The notes: generated from the sequence alone by a model not told the origin. 64,000 nt of DNA from Monodelphis domestica (GCF_027887165.1 NC_077230.1:343596459-343660458); one strand, 5' to 3'; positions 31,190 through 44,347 are shown, numbered from the stretch's first letter. Made by a program: numbers and translations.

Positions 31190-33474
31190 TTTCACTTTCA
31201 TTTTATTATATCAATAAAATAAACAAAGCCTTGATTTGTTAATATTTTGCCAAGTTCTGAGCTGTAAATGCTGAAAAAGTAATAGTTGGCTCTGTGAAAT
31301 AGGCTAGAGTTAGCTGCAGCACTCACCTGGTTGTCATTTTTCTCCAAGGCAGTAAGCCATTTAGGCAGTAACATTCTCTTATCTAAATTTTGTATTTCTC
31401 TTAGCACCAAGTATAGGGTTCTGTAAGCAGTAAGTGCTTACAGTAAGTGTTGGTGAGAGAGAAAAGCAGAGGGGTAAAGGCAGTCTTTGTCACCCTTTAA
31501 GGGATTTGAAGTTGATTGGAGAACTCGGCTGATTATGCTGTGAAATGATGTCTGGGCTTGTTGATTGACCAGAAAGCCAATCCAAGGAACTTTGCAGTTC
31601 TCTGTGGAGACTAGAAAGGCTTCAGTTAGCAGGGAAGCAGATTCGTAGGGTTCAGATTTCTCATGAAGGGGAACCAGGGACATTAAGACCTAAAGTACAG
31701 ACTTATGAGTTGCTACCTCCATTCCCTAGGTTGTTGCTAGTATGTGTCCACTCTCTCCCATAGGTAATGTGTGCATGAGTGTGTGATCCATATTTATGTG
31801 CTAACTTTGATATGTTTACTCCATTGTTTTATATTGGTAATTGTGATGTTGTCATTATTCTTGCTTTTGCATTATCATTAAGTAAGTGTTTTGTATTTAA
31901 AAGATAATGATGCCATCATTGTGAATGACTCATTTTGTGCAGATGGAAAACTCCCCCACAGCAGGATTACCCTTAGAACCCTGAAAATGCTTGAGAGGTA
32001 GACACATGGTGGTAGTCCTTGTCTGGCCAGTCTGAGAGCAAGGTGGAGGAGCAAGCAAGTCCAAAGAAAGAGTGGCTCATATCCTGAGATCCATGACAGT
32101 CACCCCAGGCAAATGGTACAAAAGTAAATATCATATCCCCAAAGCTCACCATCATTTCCTATTATTCATTAACTTTCTGTTTCCATGTTCCAATACCTTA
32201 GTGACAAATGCAATCTTGAGCATGTCTAAATAGTAAAAAAGAAGTAAACACAAAATTCAATTAAAGAAGATGTGGGACAACTCTAGACATAAAGGAAAAT
32301 TCACACAACCCCCGTAATGAAAGCATTTTCTGGTGTTTTGCACCAGGGAGGAAAAAAAGAGTCTCTAATTATATTCTATAGCTCTATCATGGTAGGTGGT
32401 TAAGACTAGTTACTTCTTTGTCAACTTCAATTTATCTTCCTGACATCTAATCTGAATAGTGGGCAGAGAGTTTTGATTTCAGACTCTTTACAAACACTGT
32501 AAGAAATCACCATCTGCCTGAACAATATTTAATCATTCATTCCTTTTCATCTACCGAACAAATATTTGCTAAAGGTCTGCTAAGTACAGAATCCACCCCC
32601 TCTCTCTTCCTGCTTACAGTTCAGTAGGGGAAATGACTGTAATGAAAGAAACAAAAGATCTGTGATAAGTGACTCAGATGGATCCATTGAGGCTACAATC
32701 ATGAGGGGTGACAATCGGGACTAGAATACTGAGTCTAATGTCATAACTGGTTGCATAATATTGACTCTGGAGTCAGTGTCTTAATCTGTACTCAGACTCA
32801 TAGGTCATATCTCTAAAGAGTGACTACCACTTCTCTCCTTAGGGCTCTAAAGGTAATCCTGAGAGACTGAGGAATTTTCTCTTGCTGCTCATGAGCCCTA
32901 ATCTAGTGAGTGTGACTGGGATGAATCCAGAGAGTGGTACAAGGGCAAAGGCCTTCAGTTTTGTACATATGAAAAGGACTTTGGAGCATTCCTCAGTATA
33001 TTCATAGGAATGTGAATCCATATCAGGAGGAGACCCTAGAGAGCATTAAAGAGGAGGAAAATAATTCCCTAAACAGGGAAAGTAACTTTCCCAAAGTTAT
33101 GCACATAGTAATTGTCAGAGGAAGGGTTTTAAATCGGTCCCATAACGCCTAAGTCATACTTAGTCCACTCTGTACCATCCAGACTCCACTATTCTTGACT
33201 ATTTTCTGTTTTTTTGTGTTTTTTTTGTCGTTGTTTTTAAATCCAGTTGTCCTTCTTCCACCCTCCCTCCAACAAATGGTTCATTGGCACTGTTGCCTCA
33301 TCTCTTTATTTATGCCACTGTCTTCTTATCTTCAAAGTTCTGCCAAGAGGTGGGCTTTTATTGCATCTTCTTCTCTTGGTGCAGTTTCCTGACCTGGGGA
33401 AGAGGTCCAAGTTTCAATCTCACCCAACAATTGCTTCTCCTCCAGCTTCTAGACCCAGTCTCCTGGATTGCTAA
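31190..33474. other. Long stretch with little recognisable content
   Basis: An L2-like piece may lie at 32540-32645 (aaatatttgctaaaggtctgc, cttacagttcagtagggg). Otherwise no gene or repeat could be supported over about 2.3 kb. Frames stay under 85 codons. Confidence 0.4.
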
Positions 33475-33750
33475 CTTCTTCTCACAGAATCTCAGGATGG
33501 AAAAGGATCTCTGAAATCATCTATCTACTCCCACCTGTCCCTCCACAAGTCTTTTTTTAATATCACACTGGACAAGTGGTCAGCCTTGCTATACAACCTC
33601 TAGCAAGAGAGAAAGCCTGTTTCTGAGGTATCTCATTGCACTCATTGGTGATTCTAACCATCCAGAAGGCTTATCTGATGTTTTCTGTTCATCTTCCAGT
33701 CATTGTTTCTTCTTCTTTCCTCTGGGGCTTTAACTTGCCTTGGAGCATCA
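33475..33750 (-). mobile_element. CR1/L3 remnant (antisense)
   Basis: ctcacagaatctcaggatgg, cactggacaagtggtcagcc and attctaaccatccagaaggc fit the antisense CR1/L3 3' region. Confidence 0.65.
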
Positions 33751-34332
33751 TGACTTCTGATAGTTTTTTCATGCCCCAAATAATGCTGACTAATTAGTTG
33801 ATGGAAAAGGCCAGAGGAGAAGGAACAGGTTACTTAGAGGAAAAAGCTGTATATCCCCAACCTATTTTCAACATAATGTTATTTCCTTGTTAATTTCTTT
33901 TTATATTTTGAGCATTTGTTTTTGTTTTGCCTGATAACGTTATTTCAAATCCTTCCTTTTCTGGACTCACCTGATGCATAGTAAATTTTTTCTATTCTCT
34001 CTTTTGCATTCTATATATGTCTTTGTTTTTTTAATTTGTTTCTTATAGGCAACATATTGTGGTTTTGTTTTTTATCCAGTCTGTTACTCTTTTTCATTTT
34101 ATTGGATTGTTTAGACCATTCTCACTTAAACTTATGAGATGCATTTGCATTTTCCTCCATTTGCCCTCCTCCCAAATTGCCTTCTTCCTCATCCAATATG
34201 TCTCTTCACTTATTTCAGCTAAATCTATTTTAAGATAACTCTATTCCGACCAACTCTCCTCTCTTTACCCTCAAACCTACTACCCCTAGTCTATGAGTTT
34301 GGATAATTGCTTCCTTTCTTTCTTGCTTTCAA

Positions 34333-34530
34333 TTTTTAAAAAAAACCCTTACCTTCCATTTTGGAATCAATACTGTATATTGGTTCCAAGGGAAGAGTGA
34401 GGCAATTGGGGTTAAGTGACTTGCCTAGGGTCATGCAGCTAGGAAGTCTCTGAGGTCAAATTTGAACCCAGGATCTCCCGTCTCTGGGTCCAGTTCTTAA
34501 TCCATTTAACCACCTATATGGCCCCTATTT
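34333..34530 (-). repeat. Marsupial tRNA-SINE (SINE1-type)
   Basis: AAACCCTTACCTTCCATTTT, GGTTCCAAGGGAAGAGTGAG, GTGACTTGCCTAGGGTCATG and a head ending ccacctatatggcccc. Confidence 0.9.
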
Positions 34531-35169
34531 TTAAACTTTTAAAGGTATTTACAATTTTGTCTTCTTAGCTTTAAGTAATCAAGAAAAATCTTCCTTGCTC
34601 TCCTCCCCCTTTGACTTGTTTATTATGTTTTTAATTTTTTAGAACTTTTTCCCCTAAAAAATAAAAGGATTTCTCCCTCTCATTCTATTCATTATTTATC
34701 TTCCCTTTCCATCTGTTCTAGACTTTTAGACTTTTGCATTTATTTAGTTCTTTTTCCTCATGGAATTAAAGCTTCAAAATTACCTATTTTGGGTTCCTTC
34801 TTCTAAATAATTTCTATATTATTGTCTTATTAGTCTTCCTTCCCTTGCCCAGCCCCCTTTTTCCTGTCATGTCTCAGTCTTATAAATATTAATTTTTATA
34901 AACGATAAAGATGGTGCTACTTCATGATAGGAATTGTATACTTCACTGTTGACCTTTGCTCTCCTTATTTTTCTCCCATTTTCCTTGAAATCTCCTCTCT
35001 GGGTCTCTCACTCTTCTGGATGTTGGTTTCCTGAAGGATCTTTAATTCTCTTTCTCCTGTGGCAGGATGAGCCATCTCTTTAAGAACCACACAGCTGCAG
35101 ATTATGCCCATGAAGCCCAGGGTCCAGATCTCCTTTTATAGAATATTTCTTTTCTGTTAACAAGAATAT

Positions 35170-35690
35170 TCATCAGTAATGCCCCATCTCAAACTAACGA
35201 AAAAAAGATGTCAAAGATGGGGGCCTAGAGTTACCAGATCTCAGACTACACTATAAAGCAGTGGTCATCAAAAAAAAATATGGCACTGGCTAAGAGACAG
35301 AAGGGTGGATCAATGGAATAGACTAGGATAAATGACCTCAGCAAGATATTTTAGGTTTGATAAACCCAAAGATCCCAGCTTTGGGGACAAGAACCCACTA
35401 TTTGACAAAAACTACCTGGAGAATTGAAGAACAGCATGGGAGAAATTAGGTCTAGATCAACGTCTTACACCCTATACCAAGATTAATTCAGAGTGGGTAA
35501 ATGACTTAAATACAGATAGGGAGATCATAAACAAGTTAGGTGAACATAGAATAGCATACCTGTCAGACCTACAGGAGAGGAAGGAATTTAAGACCAAGCA
35601 GGAGATAGAGAAGACTACAAAATATAAAATGAATAATTTTGATTATATTAAATTTAAAAGTTCCTATACAAAGTAATGTCCAATCCCACA
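35170..35690 (+). mobile_element. L1 ORF2 internal fragment
   Basis: Sense L1 ORF2 sequence: LRLHYKAVV-like at 35243-35270, ALAKRQKGGSMEQTR-like at 35285-35325, then SVGTRTHYLTKTTWRIEEQHG-region bases at 35380-35435. At 35530-35570 is KLGEHRIAYLSDLQ. Contains stops and ends without a 3' UTR. Lies opposite to the surrounding L1. Confidence 0.75.
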
Positions 35691-35787
35691 AATGAAATTA
35701 AATTTCTCATTTTCCCCCCTTTTTAATCCCTCCTTTTGCCCCCTCTCTTATTCTATGATAGGCTTTCTTTTTCCTAAGAGATTTAAA

Positions 35788-35985
35788 AAAAATCTCTTAC
35801 TTTTCTCCTTAGAATCAGTAAGTATCAGTTCCAAAGCAAAAGAGCAGTAAGGGCTAAACAATTGGAGTTAAGTGACTTGCCCAGGGTCACACAACTAGGA
35901 AGTATCTGAGGCCACATTTGAACCCAAGACCTCCTACCTCTAGGCCTGGCACTCTATCCATTGAGCTTACCTAGCTGTCTGTCTT
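35788..35985 (-). repeat. Marsupial tRNA-SINE (SINE1-type)
   Basis: GTGACTTGCCCAGGGTCACA at 35873, GAACCCAAGACCTCCTACCT, and a head with ATCCATTGAGCTTACCTAGC. Confidence 0.9.
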
Positions 35986-36984
35986 CCTATGAGATTACAG
36001 GAATTATTTTTCTTTCCTTGCTAGGTTTTAATTTGATTAGCCTTAACTTAATTTGTTATTGTAGATGGTATATTCCCCTCTAACTCTTTCCTTCCCTCCC
36101 TTCTTTTACATGTCTCCTATTCTGTATATATTTTATTCTTATAAAAATATTCTTTCATTAGTATGTTGTGAATCTCGATATATAGATATATACATATATC
36201 ATCCATAATATTACATAGTCTCTTTTTCCACCATCACTCTTATTTGAATTCTGCTTTTTGGGGTGCATTTAGAAAAAAAATGTGTGAATGATTTCTCTGT
36301 TGTGATTTTTTTGTTTGTTGTTCTTGGTTGCTGTATTTGTTTATGTTTCATTTCTGTTGTCTGGGCTGTTTGATAAGCAAATCATTTCTTCCAGTCTAAT
36401 CTTATTTCTAGGAATGTTCTGAACGCCTCTTTTTAAATTGAATATCCATCTTTTTTTAAATTAATGATCAGGCTCAGATTTGCAGAGTCACCTCTCATTG
36501 CATCTTGATCTACTTTACTCTTTGGAACACATTATTACATTTCTGGTGCAGAATAATCTCTTGTTATCCTAATTGCCTTTCCTTTATTCCTAAAGGTCTT
36601 TCTCCTGGTCATTTGCAGAATTTGTTGTTTATCAGTGAAAATGTTAAATTTAACCATCATATCTATGGGAGCTTGCAGCATGGGTTTTTGTTTGTTTATT
36701 TGTTTTTGCTAGAGGCAATCTGTGGATTGTTTTGTTTAACAGTCCTGTGTTTAGATGTTTGGGCAGTTTTCTTACATTATTTCTTGCACTATGGTTTTTA
36801 GGGTTTTTTGACTTATGTTCTTTTGGCTGACCTATAATCTTTAGACTTTCTCTATTCAGCCTGTTTTCAAGGCCTGTATTGCTTCTATGAGGAGATAATA
36901 GGACCCCTATATGGAGGAAGAGGGGAGAATTTCAAGACTTATGGTGAATAGTTGAAACTGTGGATGTAAATGAACACTTGATGA

Positions 36985-37029
<45 letters not shown>

Positions 37030-37086
37030 GATATTCTCTCTCCCTGTTCCTGCCCCTCTGCTTGGTGCTTCAGGTGCTATGGACTC

Positions 37087-37120
<34 letters not shown>
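36985..37120. repeat. (GATA)n and (CA)n microsatellites
   Basis: (GATA)n of about 11 units at 36986-37028 and (CA)n of about 14 units at 37091-37119, 60 bases apart. Confidence 0.95.
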
Positions 37121-37121
<1 letters not shown>

Positions 37122-37919
37122 TCCTGAAAATTTTTAAGTGAAAAATGTTGAAATGAAAACAGAAGAACTAATAGACTGAGAAACTTCTACCATACTGTCT
37201 AGGACCGACCTCCAGTGCTTCTTGATTAACTTTGGATAACTGGAACTAGGAAAGCAAAACCTCAGATAAGAGAGGGACTACTGTATGTTTCTTAATTTTC
37301 TTCTCCTATAATATCCTTCCCTTCCATTTATTTGCATTCCTAATCAGTTATTTTCTCCTTTATTTCTTAGGTGTGAATTACAACTGTGGACTTGAGTTTT
37401 TCTATTCTGCCAATTATTTCTGCTGTACAAGACATAATTTCTACTTTCACAAGTCTTATTTCTCTTTTAAACCATTCAGGAACATCCTGCTGTGCTTCTA
37501 GGCTCTCTTGGGAATCCACAAAGCCTTTTATCTCATCAGGTGTTAATTCATTTTTTCTGTCTTGTAATAATTATTCATGGATTCCTGGACTCCTCACTTG
37601 ATCTTGAGGCCATTTTCCTTCAGTTATTAATATCTCCCTTGTTGGTTTATCTACTTATATTCAAAGTTTTTAATTTAACTTTCTTTTTTTTTTCTGAGAT
37701 ATTCAGTAACTTCAGGCTCTTTTTACTTTATTTCCCCTATTGCTCATTTTCTGACTCTCTCCTTTTTGATAACAGTTTCCCTGGGATCTTAAAGCCTTCT
37801 CAGTCTCCTCTCATGCTGGGCATTTTGTGTTTCATAGGCTTCAGTCTCTGCCTCACATGGCTTATGGGAAGGACAGAACTGGACCAAGCTGCATGCTGGA
37901 TTCTTTCCCTCTTAATGGA

Positions 37920-39060
37920 GTTTTAATGAAGTGGCACACAGCCACCCATATGTGTCCTGATTCAGTTCCATTTATTCCCCAGTTCTCTGACTGAGCTCTC
38001 TTACAACATAGAGCTGCCCCTGCTTTAGCAAATTTCTGCTTTTTGGATTTCGGTGACACTTGGGATTAAGTGAAATTCTGTTGTATGCCTGTGGTTCAAG
38101 TTGTATAGTCATATGTCTAGAATGTAGTGAGTGGGGAAAGAGGGGATGCTGAGCAAACAAGTCATGGATTAGGAATTATTGGTTTTCTCCATTGTCAGTT
38201 CAGTGAGTTTTTGCCTGGTTTGAGTTCTCGATGTCCTATACTATAGAAACATCTGAGATTGTTATACCTTTTGCACAAAATTCCCATTTTGGGGAAGTTT
38301 GAGAAGTTATACGATTCAGAGAAAATCTCTAATATCCCATTTTTAAGTCAAGTGATCTGGAAGACTCCAACAATCCCTAATCTATATTCATGAGCTATAG
38401 TCACTACCTTCCATCCTAGCATTGGAAAGAAGATGCCAACATCTAGTATGGTTAGAGGAACATGACAGGGGACTGGGGTATTGCTTTGCTGTAGAATAGT
38501 CTGGCATGAGCAGTTCTATGGTAGCATTCTCAATTGGTCCTAGGCTGGTCAAGACCTAGCCTCTACAGACACTACCTGGGACACACTCAGGCCCTGTGTA
38601 GAGGGTGATCTTGAAAGGCATTTAAGTCTTGCCCCATGAATCAGTTTCAGGAAGGGCACATTGACCTAAGCTCCAATACAAGTGCAGGTGACCCTCTCTG
38701 AGCCATTATAACCCAAGCATTATGGCTCTGTTCCTGGTTTCTGGACCATTGACATTCCCTACAGTCTTTTCAACCTGGAGCATCCCTCTCTAAAGCCCAT
38801 TCCCTACACTCACTCATTCATGAGACTTTTACATCAGGGAGAGATAGATATTATATATTACTGATAGATTCTGGAATAGAAATATGTTGGGTGGGGGCTG
38901 TTTTTTTTAATTTATGCATTGATATCTGGTTCTCACATAAACTGACTGGCCTTGGCAACAGCTGGGATATGAAGGGGAGTGAGGGGCCAGGGTGGGGGAT
39001 GAGCGAGGAGAGAGAGAGAGTGAGGATTCAAAGATGTCTCCTAGGTTGTCAGCCTGATTT
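37920..39060. other. Unassigned sequence
   Basis: No gene and no confidently recognised repeat. It ends at the microsatellite cluster. Confidence 0.4.
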
Positions 39061-39064
39061 TATT

Positions 39065-39290
39065 TATGTCTTTATCTCTATCTCTATCTCTATCTCTATC
39101 TCTATCTCTATCTCTATCTCTATCTCTATCTCTATCTCTATCTCTATCTCTATCTCTATCTCTATCTCTATCTCTATCTCTACATCTAGATCTAGATCTA
39201 GATCTAGATCCATATCTACATCTACATCTATATCTATATCTACATATCACACACATATATACACACACACACACACACATATATGATGGT
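39065..39290. repeat. (TCTATC)n compound microsatellite
   Basis: About 19 hexamer units TCTATC to 39182, then (TCTAGA)-like, (CATCTA/TATCTA) and (CA)n segments to 39285. The long serine/isoleucine-rich and arginine/aspartate-rich frames here are repeat artefacts. Confidence 0.95.
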
Positions 39291-39294
39291 GAAT

Positions 39295-39690
39295 TTTTAG
39301 AGACTGAGTGCCCAAACTGGAACCCCTACACCACATGTGAGCCACCTCCTTACCCCAGATAGGGGAGGGAAGAAGCTCTCCCATTGGCTGCTGGGCAAAA
39401 GGGCAGGACATGTGATAAATGTCCTCAGGTACATGGAGAGGGGGAGGGGAGCTCTGGCACACATGCCATAGGTTCACCAACATGGATATATAGTATCGTA
39501 CATGTGTGTATGTGTGATAGACATATACACATATATGTGCATTTGTATATATATACATAAACAGATCTAAATCTATATGTGTATACATATGTATGTATAT
39601 ATAGAAATATATGACTGTTACATGTGGGTATAGACATTATATTATATAATGTATATGTGTGTAGATGTGTGTAGAGAGAACTAGAGAGAA
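39295..39690. other. Unassigned spacer between microsatellites
   Basis: Non-repeat sequence to about 39.48 kb, then (TA/CA)-rich sequence. Confidence 0.5.
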
Positions 39691-40090
39691 AGTAAAAGTA
39701 GAGAGAGATAAAGATATAGATAAAGATTGACAGAGAAACAGATAGATACATACACAGATGGATAGACACACAGATAGAGATAGACAGACAGACAGATGGA
39801 TAGACAGGTAGACAGGGAGATAAATGGATGGATAGATGGGTAGATGGTTGAATAGATGGATGGATGAATGGATGAATGGATAGATGGATGGATGGAGAGA
39901 TGGATGAATGGATGGATAGATAAATGGATGGATAGATGGATGGATGGATGGATGAATAGATAGATGGATAGATGGATGGATGGATAGATAGATGGATGGA
40001 TGGATGGATGGATGGATGGATGGATAGATAGATGGATGGATGGATGGATGGATGGATGGATGGATGGATGGATAGATAGATGATTGATAG
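39690..40090. repeat. (GATA/GGAT)n microsatellite
   Basis: About 400 bases of GATA, GACA and GGAT tetramers. The GGAT part dominates after 39.85 kb and includes near-identical runs at 39.99-40.07 kb. Confidence 0.95.
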
Positions 40091-40269
40091 ATTATATAGA
40101 CAAATGTTTAGGTAGCTAGAAAGATAGATGATGAGATATATACATACATTTTACATTTATATATCAACTTATACATGGATATACATATAGGTATGTGTAT
40201 ATATGTCTATGCATATGTAAAGGTGTGTGTATATGTATTTATTAACTATATTTCTCATATTTTTTACCT

Positions 40270-40515
40270 ATACTCCTTGCCTCCTCCATTAGAATGTAAA
40301 CTCCTTGCAAGGAGAGGTTTTTCATTATTTGTACTTGTATCCCTAGCACCTAGGACAGTGCTTGACACTTAGCAAGTGTTAATTCTTGCTGAGTGATTGA
40401 TATATTTTCTCCTCCAACTGAAGTGTAAGGTTCTAAAGGGTGGGGACTACCTAGATTTTTCTGTATGTATACCCAGTACTCAGCACAGTGCTTGGTCCAC
40501 AGTCAGTGATGCTTT
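40270..40515 (+). mobile_element. Two L2/L3-type 3' tails in tandem
   Basis: attagaatgtaaactccttgcaagg...acagtgcttgacacttagcaag at 40290-40380, then aagtgtaaggttctaaaggg...agcacagtgcttggtcc at 40420-40500. Both are sense L2/L3-like 3' ends. Confidence 0.65.
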
Positions 40516-41510
40516 TTCATTCACGACAATTGTGAAGATAGCTCAAGCTTAAACATTTGGTGTCCTATGTTCGAAGGGACATTCCATGCCCTTTTTTCTA
40601 GCAGCCTGTATCCCCACATTACATAGATAGATGTTTAGGTAGCTAGAAAGAAGGATAGGTTCTCATATTTAAGGTTCTCTGTACTGAGACTCCTTCTATC
40701 TCTAACCGCCTCTGTTCCAAGGTGTCTTCCAGCTCCAACAGCCTGTAATCCACGATTCCAAGTCTCACCACCTTTCTCCAGGGTTTTCTGCTTCGCTCAA
40801 CCCCTCCATGTTGAAAAGGAGCAGGTAAAATTCAGCTCACGTTCGCCTGCCTGCAGAGCAGCCGCCCTCCATTTTAATTATGACATGATTGATGTAAAGC
40901 GAAAGCTGACTGCCAGGAACCTTTCAATTTCAAACCAGCCAGGAGGCTTTTAAAAAATGTATTCACTCATTTTCCTATGACAACGGGGAAGATTCCATGC
41001 CAGCAAACCCATCGAGTCAATTGCCCTTTCTTTGCAGAAGATTGGCTCAGATCTTAGGGTTTATCACTAATCTGCAAAATGAATCTGCAGTCTTTCTGCA
41101 GAAGGGTCACAGATTTCTCTCTCAACGCCCTCTTTTTCCTTACCAGAATTCCCATAGCTTGGTGCATCAAGGGACTCCACTGGGGGCTCAGATCTGATAC
41201 TGGCTGGTTCTGGCAACAGGTCCTTTTGGTTTTTCCCCCCTGCAAAATGTCTCTCAGGTTAACCCCTTTCCCACAGTCCAGTCCTAGCCCAGATATCATC
41301 CCCTTTCCCTTTCTTGCAACAACCTTCTAACTGTTGCTCAGGCTTGAGCCTCCCAATTACAATCCATCTTATTCATCGAACAATCTGTGGTCTAAGATTC
41401 CCCCTCCTCCCCCACCAGCTTTCACAGTCTAAAAGCTACAATTCCTTCCAGGCTCTATTTTGAAATTTTCTTATATATTTGGTATTCCCGCATAAAAACC
41501 CTTTCTATGC
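40515..41510. other. Non-repeat block with candidate conserved element
   Basis: Sequence free of recognised repeats. The core at 40800-41110 has balanced composition, CpG dinucleotides and clustered homeodomain-type motifs (see the separate entry). Frames at 40997-41330 are short and unrecognised. Confidence 0.45.
40870..40900. promoter_or_regulatory. Candidate enhancer motifs: TAATTA and PBX/HOX-like TGATTGAT
   Basis: TAATTA (homeodomain palindrome) at 40875-40880 and TGATTGAT (PBX-HOX composite site) at 40886-40893 lie 5 bases apart in non-repeat sequence. Such pairs are common in developmental enhancers but also occur by chance in AT-rich DNA. Confidence 0.35.
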
Positions 41511-41575
41511 CTAGGACTTTACACGATGCCTGGCACCCTACTATGCACTCAATAAATGCTTGTTGACTGACTATA
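41510..41575 (+). mobile_element. L2 3' tail
   Basis: acacgatgcctggcacccta and ctcaataaatgcttgttgac are the sense L2/L3 end. Confidence 0.75.
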
Positions 41576-41704
41576 TAAAATGAAAACGGAATATTTACAA
41601 GTTAAATAAAAATAGGAGAAAAATGTGTTAGGATGGGTTTTTTAAATATCATTAAAAACAAGGGAGAATAGACTTCTCTAATTTTTTTAATATCAAGCAA
41701 ATGT

Positions 41705-41875
41705 GACTACAGTAGGAGACTTGGTTTCAACCCCACCTTAATTGCTCTGTGGTCACCTTGCTGAGCCTCAATTTCCTCATATGTAAAATGGAAATGATAA
41801 AATCCAGGGGATTTACCTCATCAAATTTTTATGAAGCTCAGAAGAGATGACACATTTAATATTTTAAAGTATCAT
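41705..41875 (+). repeat. MIR-like CORE-SINE
   Basis: gagacttggtttcaacccc, gagcctcaatttcctcatatg and taaaatggaaatgataa are core and tail segments of an old CORE-SINE. Confidence 0.6.
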
Positions 41876-42044
41876 ATAAAGTTCAGTTATTACCATTTTC
41901 TGATGGAATTACCAGAGGAAACAGGAAATTAACTATAAGAAACTAATTACCAAAGGAAAGTAATATTCTATGATTTCTCCCAGCTTTCAGAATCCATGTT
42001 CTCTGTCCTAATGTCTTCTTCATATGTAATACTGCTGTAATCAG

Positions 42045-42300
42045 AGTTTTATTGACTCCCCATTACCCTTAGGGAAAAAATACAAACCCCTTTCCTTGAC
42101 ATTTAAGGTCCTTTATTATTGGACTGCTCTATCTTCCCTGCATCATAGGGCTCCCCTTTACACACACTTTGTTTGAGCCCAACTGTGGGACTCACCCTAG
42201 TTTCATTCTGATCATTCCCCTTGAGGAGCATTTGCTAATGGACCTTGGTAATAACGCTTAATGTTGTTAGGTCTTAATTTCTCATTTCTAATGATTTCTA
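42045..42300 (-). mobile_element. L2-like remnant
   Basis: tttattgactccccattaccc, ttgacatttaaggtccttta and ttcccctttacacacactttg resemble a widespread old mammalian LINE segment. Family and strand uncertain. Confidence 0.4.
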
Positions 42301-42674
42301 AGGACCCTTTTGGCACTAAAACCTATGATGGCAGATGATTTATAATTTTGCACATTTGCACATTTTAAATGGAACTCGGTGGTTTAAATCCTTCCTTCTT
42401 TCGGGTGCCTCCTTTTCATGAATTTTTACACAATTCCTCCAATGGGAAGTGGCCTCTACAATCGCCATCTTTCCTGTAACACATTGCCTGGATCTCTCCT
42501 TTGTCCATACTACATTCTGAAGAACTGCAGCATTGTTATTTGTGTAATTGCTTCTTAGGTTATATTCTCAATTTGTGATGAAACCTACCACCTAACTCTA
42601 AATAGAGAGGTGATGGACCAAGAGTGCAGATTGAAACAAATATGAACATCTATACATAAAGAGACATGTGCGCA

Positions 42675-42731
<57 letters not shown>

Positions 42732-43185
42732 CCAATGTGGGAATTTGTTCTGCTTGACTGTACTGGGTTGTTTTTTTTTTCCTTGCTCTCTCACTGTGTG
42801 TTTGGAGCAAAGGGTCATTCAGGATAGAGAGAATGCAGACCTAAAAATAAAATCAAATTGAATTAAAAAAATGTAATATCCTTTGAGCACAGAGACAGTG
42901 TGGACTAGGCAATTAATAAATGGTTATAAAATTTGAATTAAATAAAGCTTCTTAATTGATGCATCTCAGGAAAAGAAAATTTTTATTTTCTGTTCTTAAT
43001 GTAATGGCCACATCCTCAAAAGGAACATTTCCATATAAAATACAACAGGAAAAGAACAGTATAGTTCAGAACACAGATTTCTATTATAAGCAGCTTGTTG
43101 TTTTTTTATTAAACATTTACTTCTTTAATTTTTTTATAGGATGTACTTGCAAATCCATCTGACCCTGGGAATTTTTTCTTAGGGA
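42300..43185. other. Unassigned sequence with (CA)n
   Basis: (CA)n of about 25 units at 42678-42729. Frames nearby are short and unrecognised. Confidence 0.5.
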
Positions 43186-44347
43186 TGTAAGTAGTCTTTC
43201 ATTTCACTTATATTGGTGATTTATTGGCACATAATTAGGCAAAATGATTCCTAATGGTTACTTTAATTTCTTCTTCATTTGGTGGTGAATTTACTCTTTT
43301 CATTTTTGATACTCATTATTTGATTTTCTTCTTTCTTTTTTAATCAAATTAACAAATGTTCTAATTTATTTGTTCCCCCCCCCATAAAACCAATATCTAG
43401 TCTTATTTATTAGTTAAATGGCTCTCTCACTTTCAGCTTTATTAATTTCTCCTTTAATTTTTAAAACTTCCAACTTAGTCTTTAATTGGGGATTTTAAAA
43501 TTTATTCTTTTTCTAGGTGAATTGCATGCCATATTCACGGATATGCTTTTTCTCTATTTTATTGATGTAAGTGTTTAGAGATAAATTTTCTCCTAAGTAC
43601 TGCTTTGGCTATGTCCCATAAATTTTGATATGTTGTCTCCTCATTGTCATTCTCCTTAATGAAATTTTGATTGTTTCTAAAATTTGTTCTTTGACCCACC
43701 TCCTTTTCAGCATTAGATTATTTAGTTTCTAGTTCATTTTTGACTTGTCTTTCTATGGACCCTAATTGGTTATAATTTTACATTCTGTTATTATCTGAAC
43801 ATGTTGCATTTATAATTTCTGCTTTTCTGTATTTGATTGTGAAGTTTTTATGCCCTAATATATTATCAGTTTTTGTGTAGATATCATGCATTGCTGAAAA
43901 AAAGTATTTTCCTTTCTGTTCCCATTCAGTTTTCTTGTGAGATTTATTAGTTTTAACTTTTCTAAATTTTACTTCACTTCTTTTATTTATTTGTTTATTT
44001 TTTGGTTTGATTTGTCTAGATTTGAAAGCAGAAAGTTAAGATCCTCCACTAGTATAATTTTACCATTGATTTCCTCATGAAGCTCATTTAATTTCTCCTT
44101 TAAAAATTTTGCCATTTGGTATATATATGTTTTGTATTGATATTACTTCATTATCAATAGTACCTTTTAGCAAGGTGTAATTTCCTTCCTTGTCTTTTTA
44201 AATTAGATCTATTTTTGCTTTATCTTTGTCTGAGATCATGATTGTTACTCTTGCTTTTTTTTTACTTCAGATGATACAGAATAAATTCTGTTCTAGTCTC
44301 TTATATTTATTCTGTTTTTGACTCTGCCTTAAATGTGTGTGTTTTTT

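Larger units (their letters stand above)
33900..37920 (-). mobile_element. Old L1 in minus orientation, fragmented
   Basis: Antisense L1 signatures appear in 3'-to-5' order. At 34.03-34.16 kb is tcttataggcaacatattg followed by attttattggattg (ORF2 start region). At 36.6-36.75 kb is cagaatttgttgtttatcag followed by tatgggagcttgcagcatgg (ORF1 C-terminal domain). At 37.3-37.9 kb is a T-rich ORF1 coiled-coil/5' part. Heavily decayed. Broken by SINEs at 34.3 and 35.8 kb and a plus-strand L1 piece at 35.2-35.7 kb. Confidence 0.65.

Noticed and set aside
36505..37926. Hydrophobic frames of 98 and 144 codons
   Set aside because: T-rich antisense L1 ORF1 and 5' sequence yields artificial membrane-like proteins.
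38891..39588. Several frames of 80-130 codons, IS-rich or RD-rich
   Set aside because: Produced by the TCTATC hexamer array and CA repeats; no non-repetitive domain.
39690..40090. Repeated units resembling a CRISPR array
   Set aside because: Simple tetranucleotide repeats with no unique spacers, in a eukaryotic setting.
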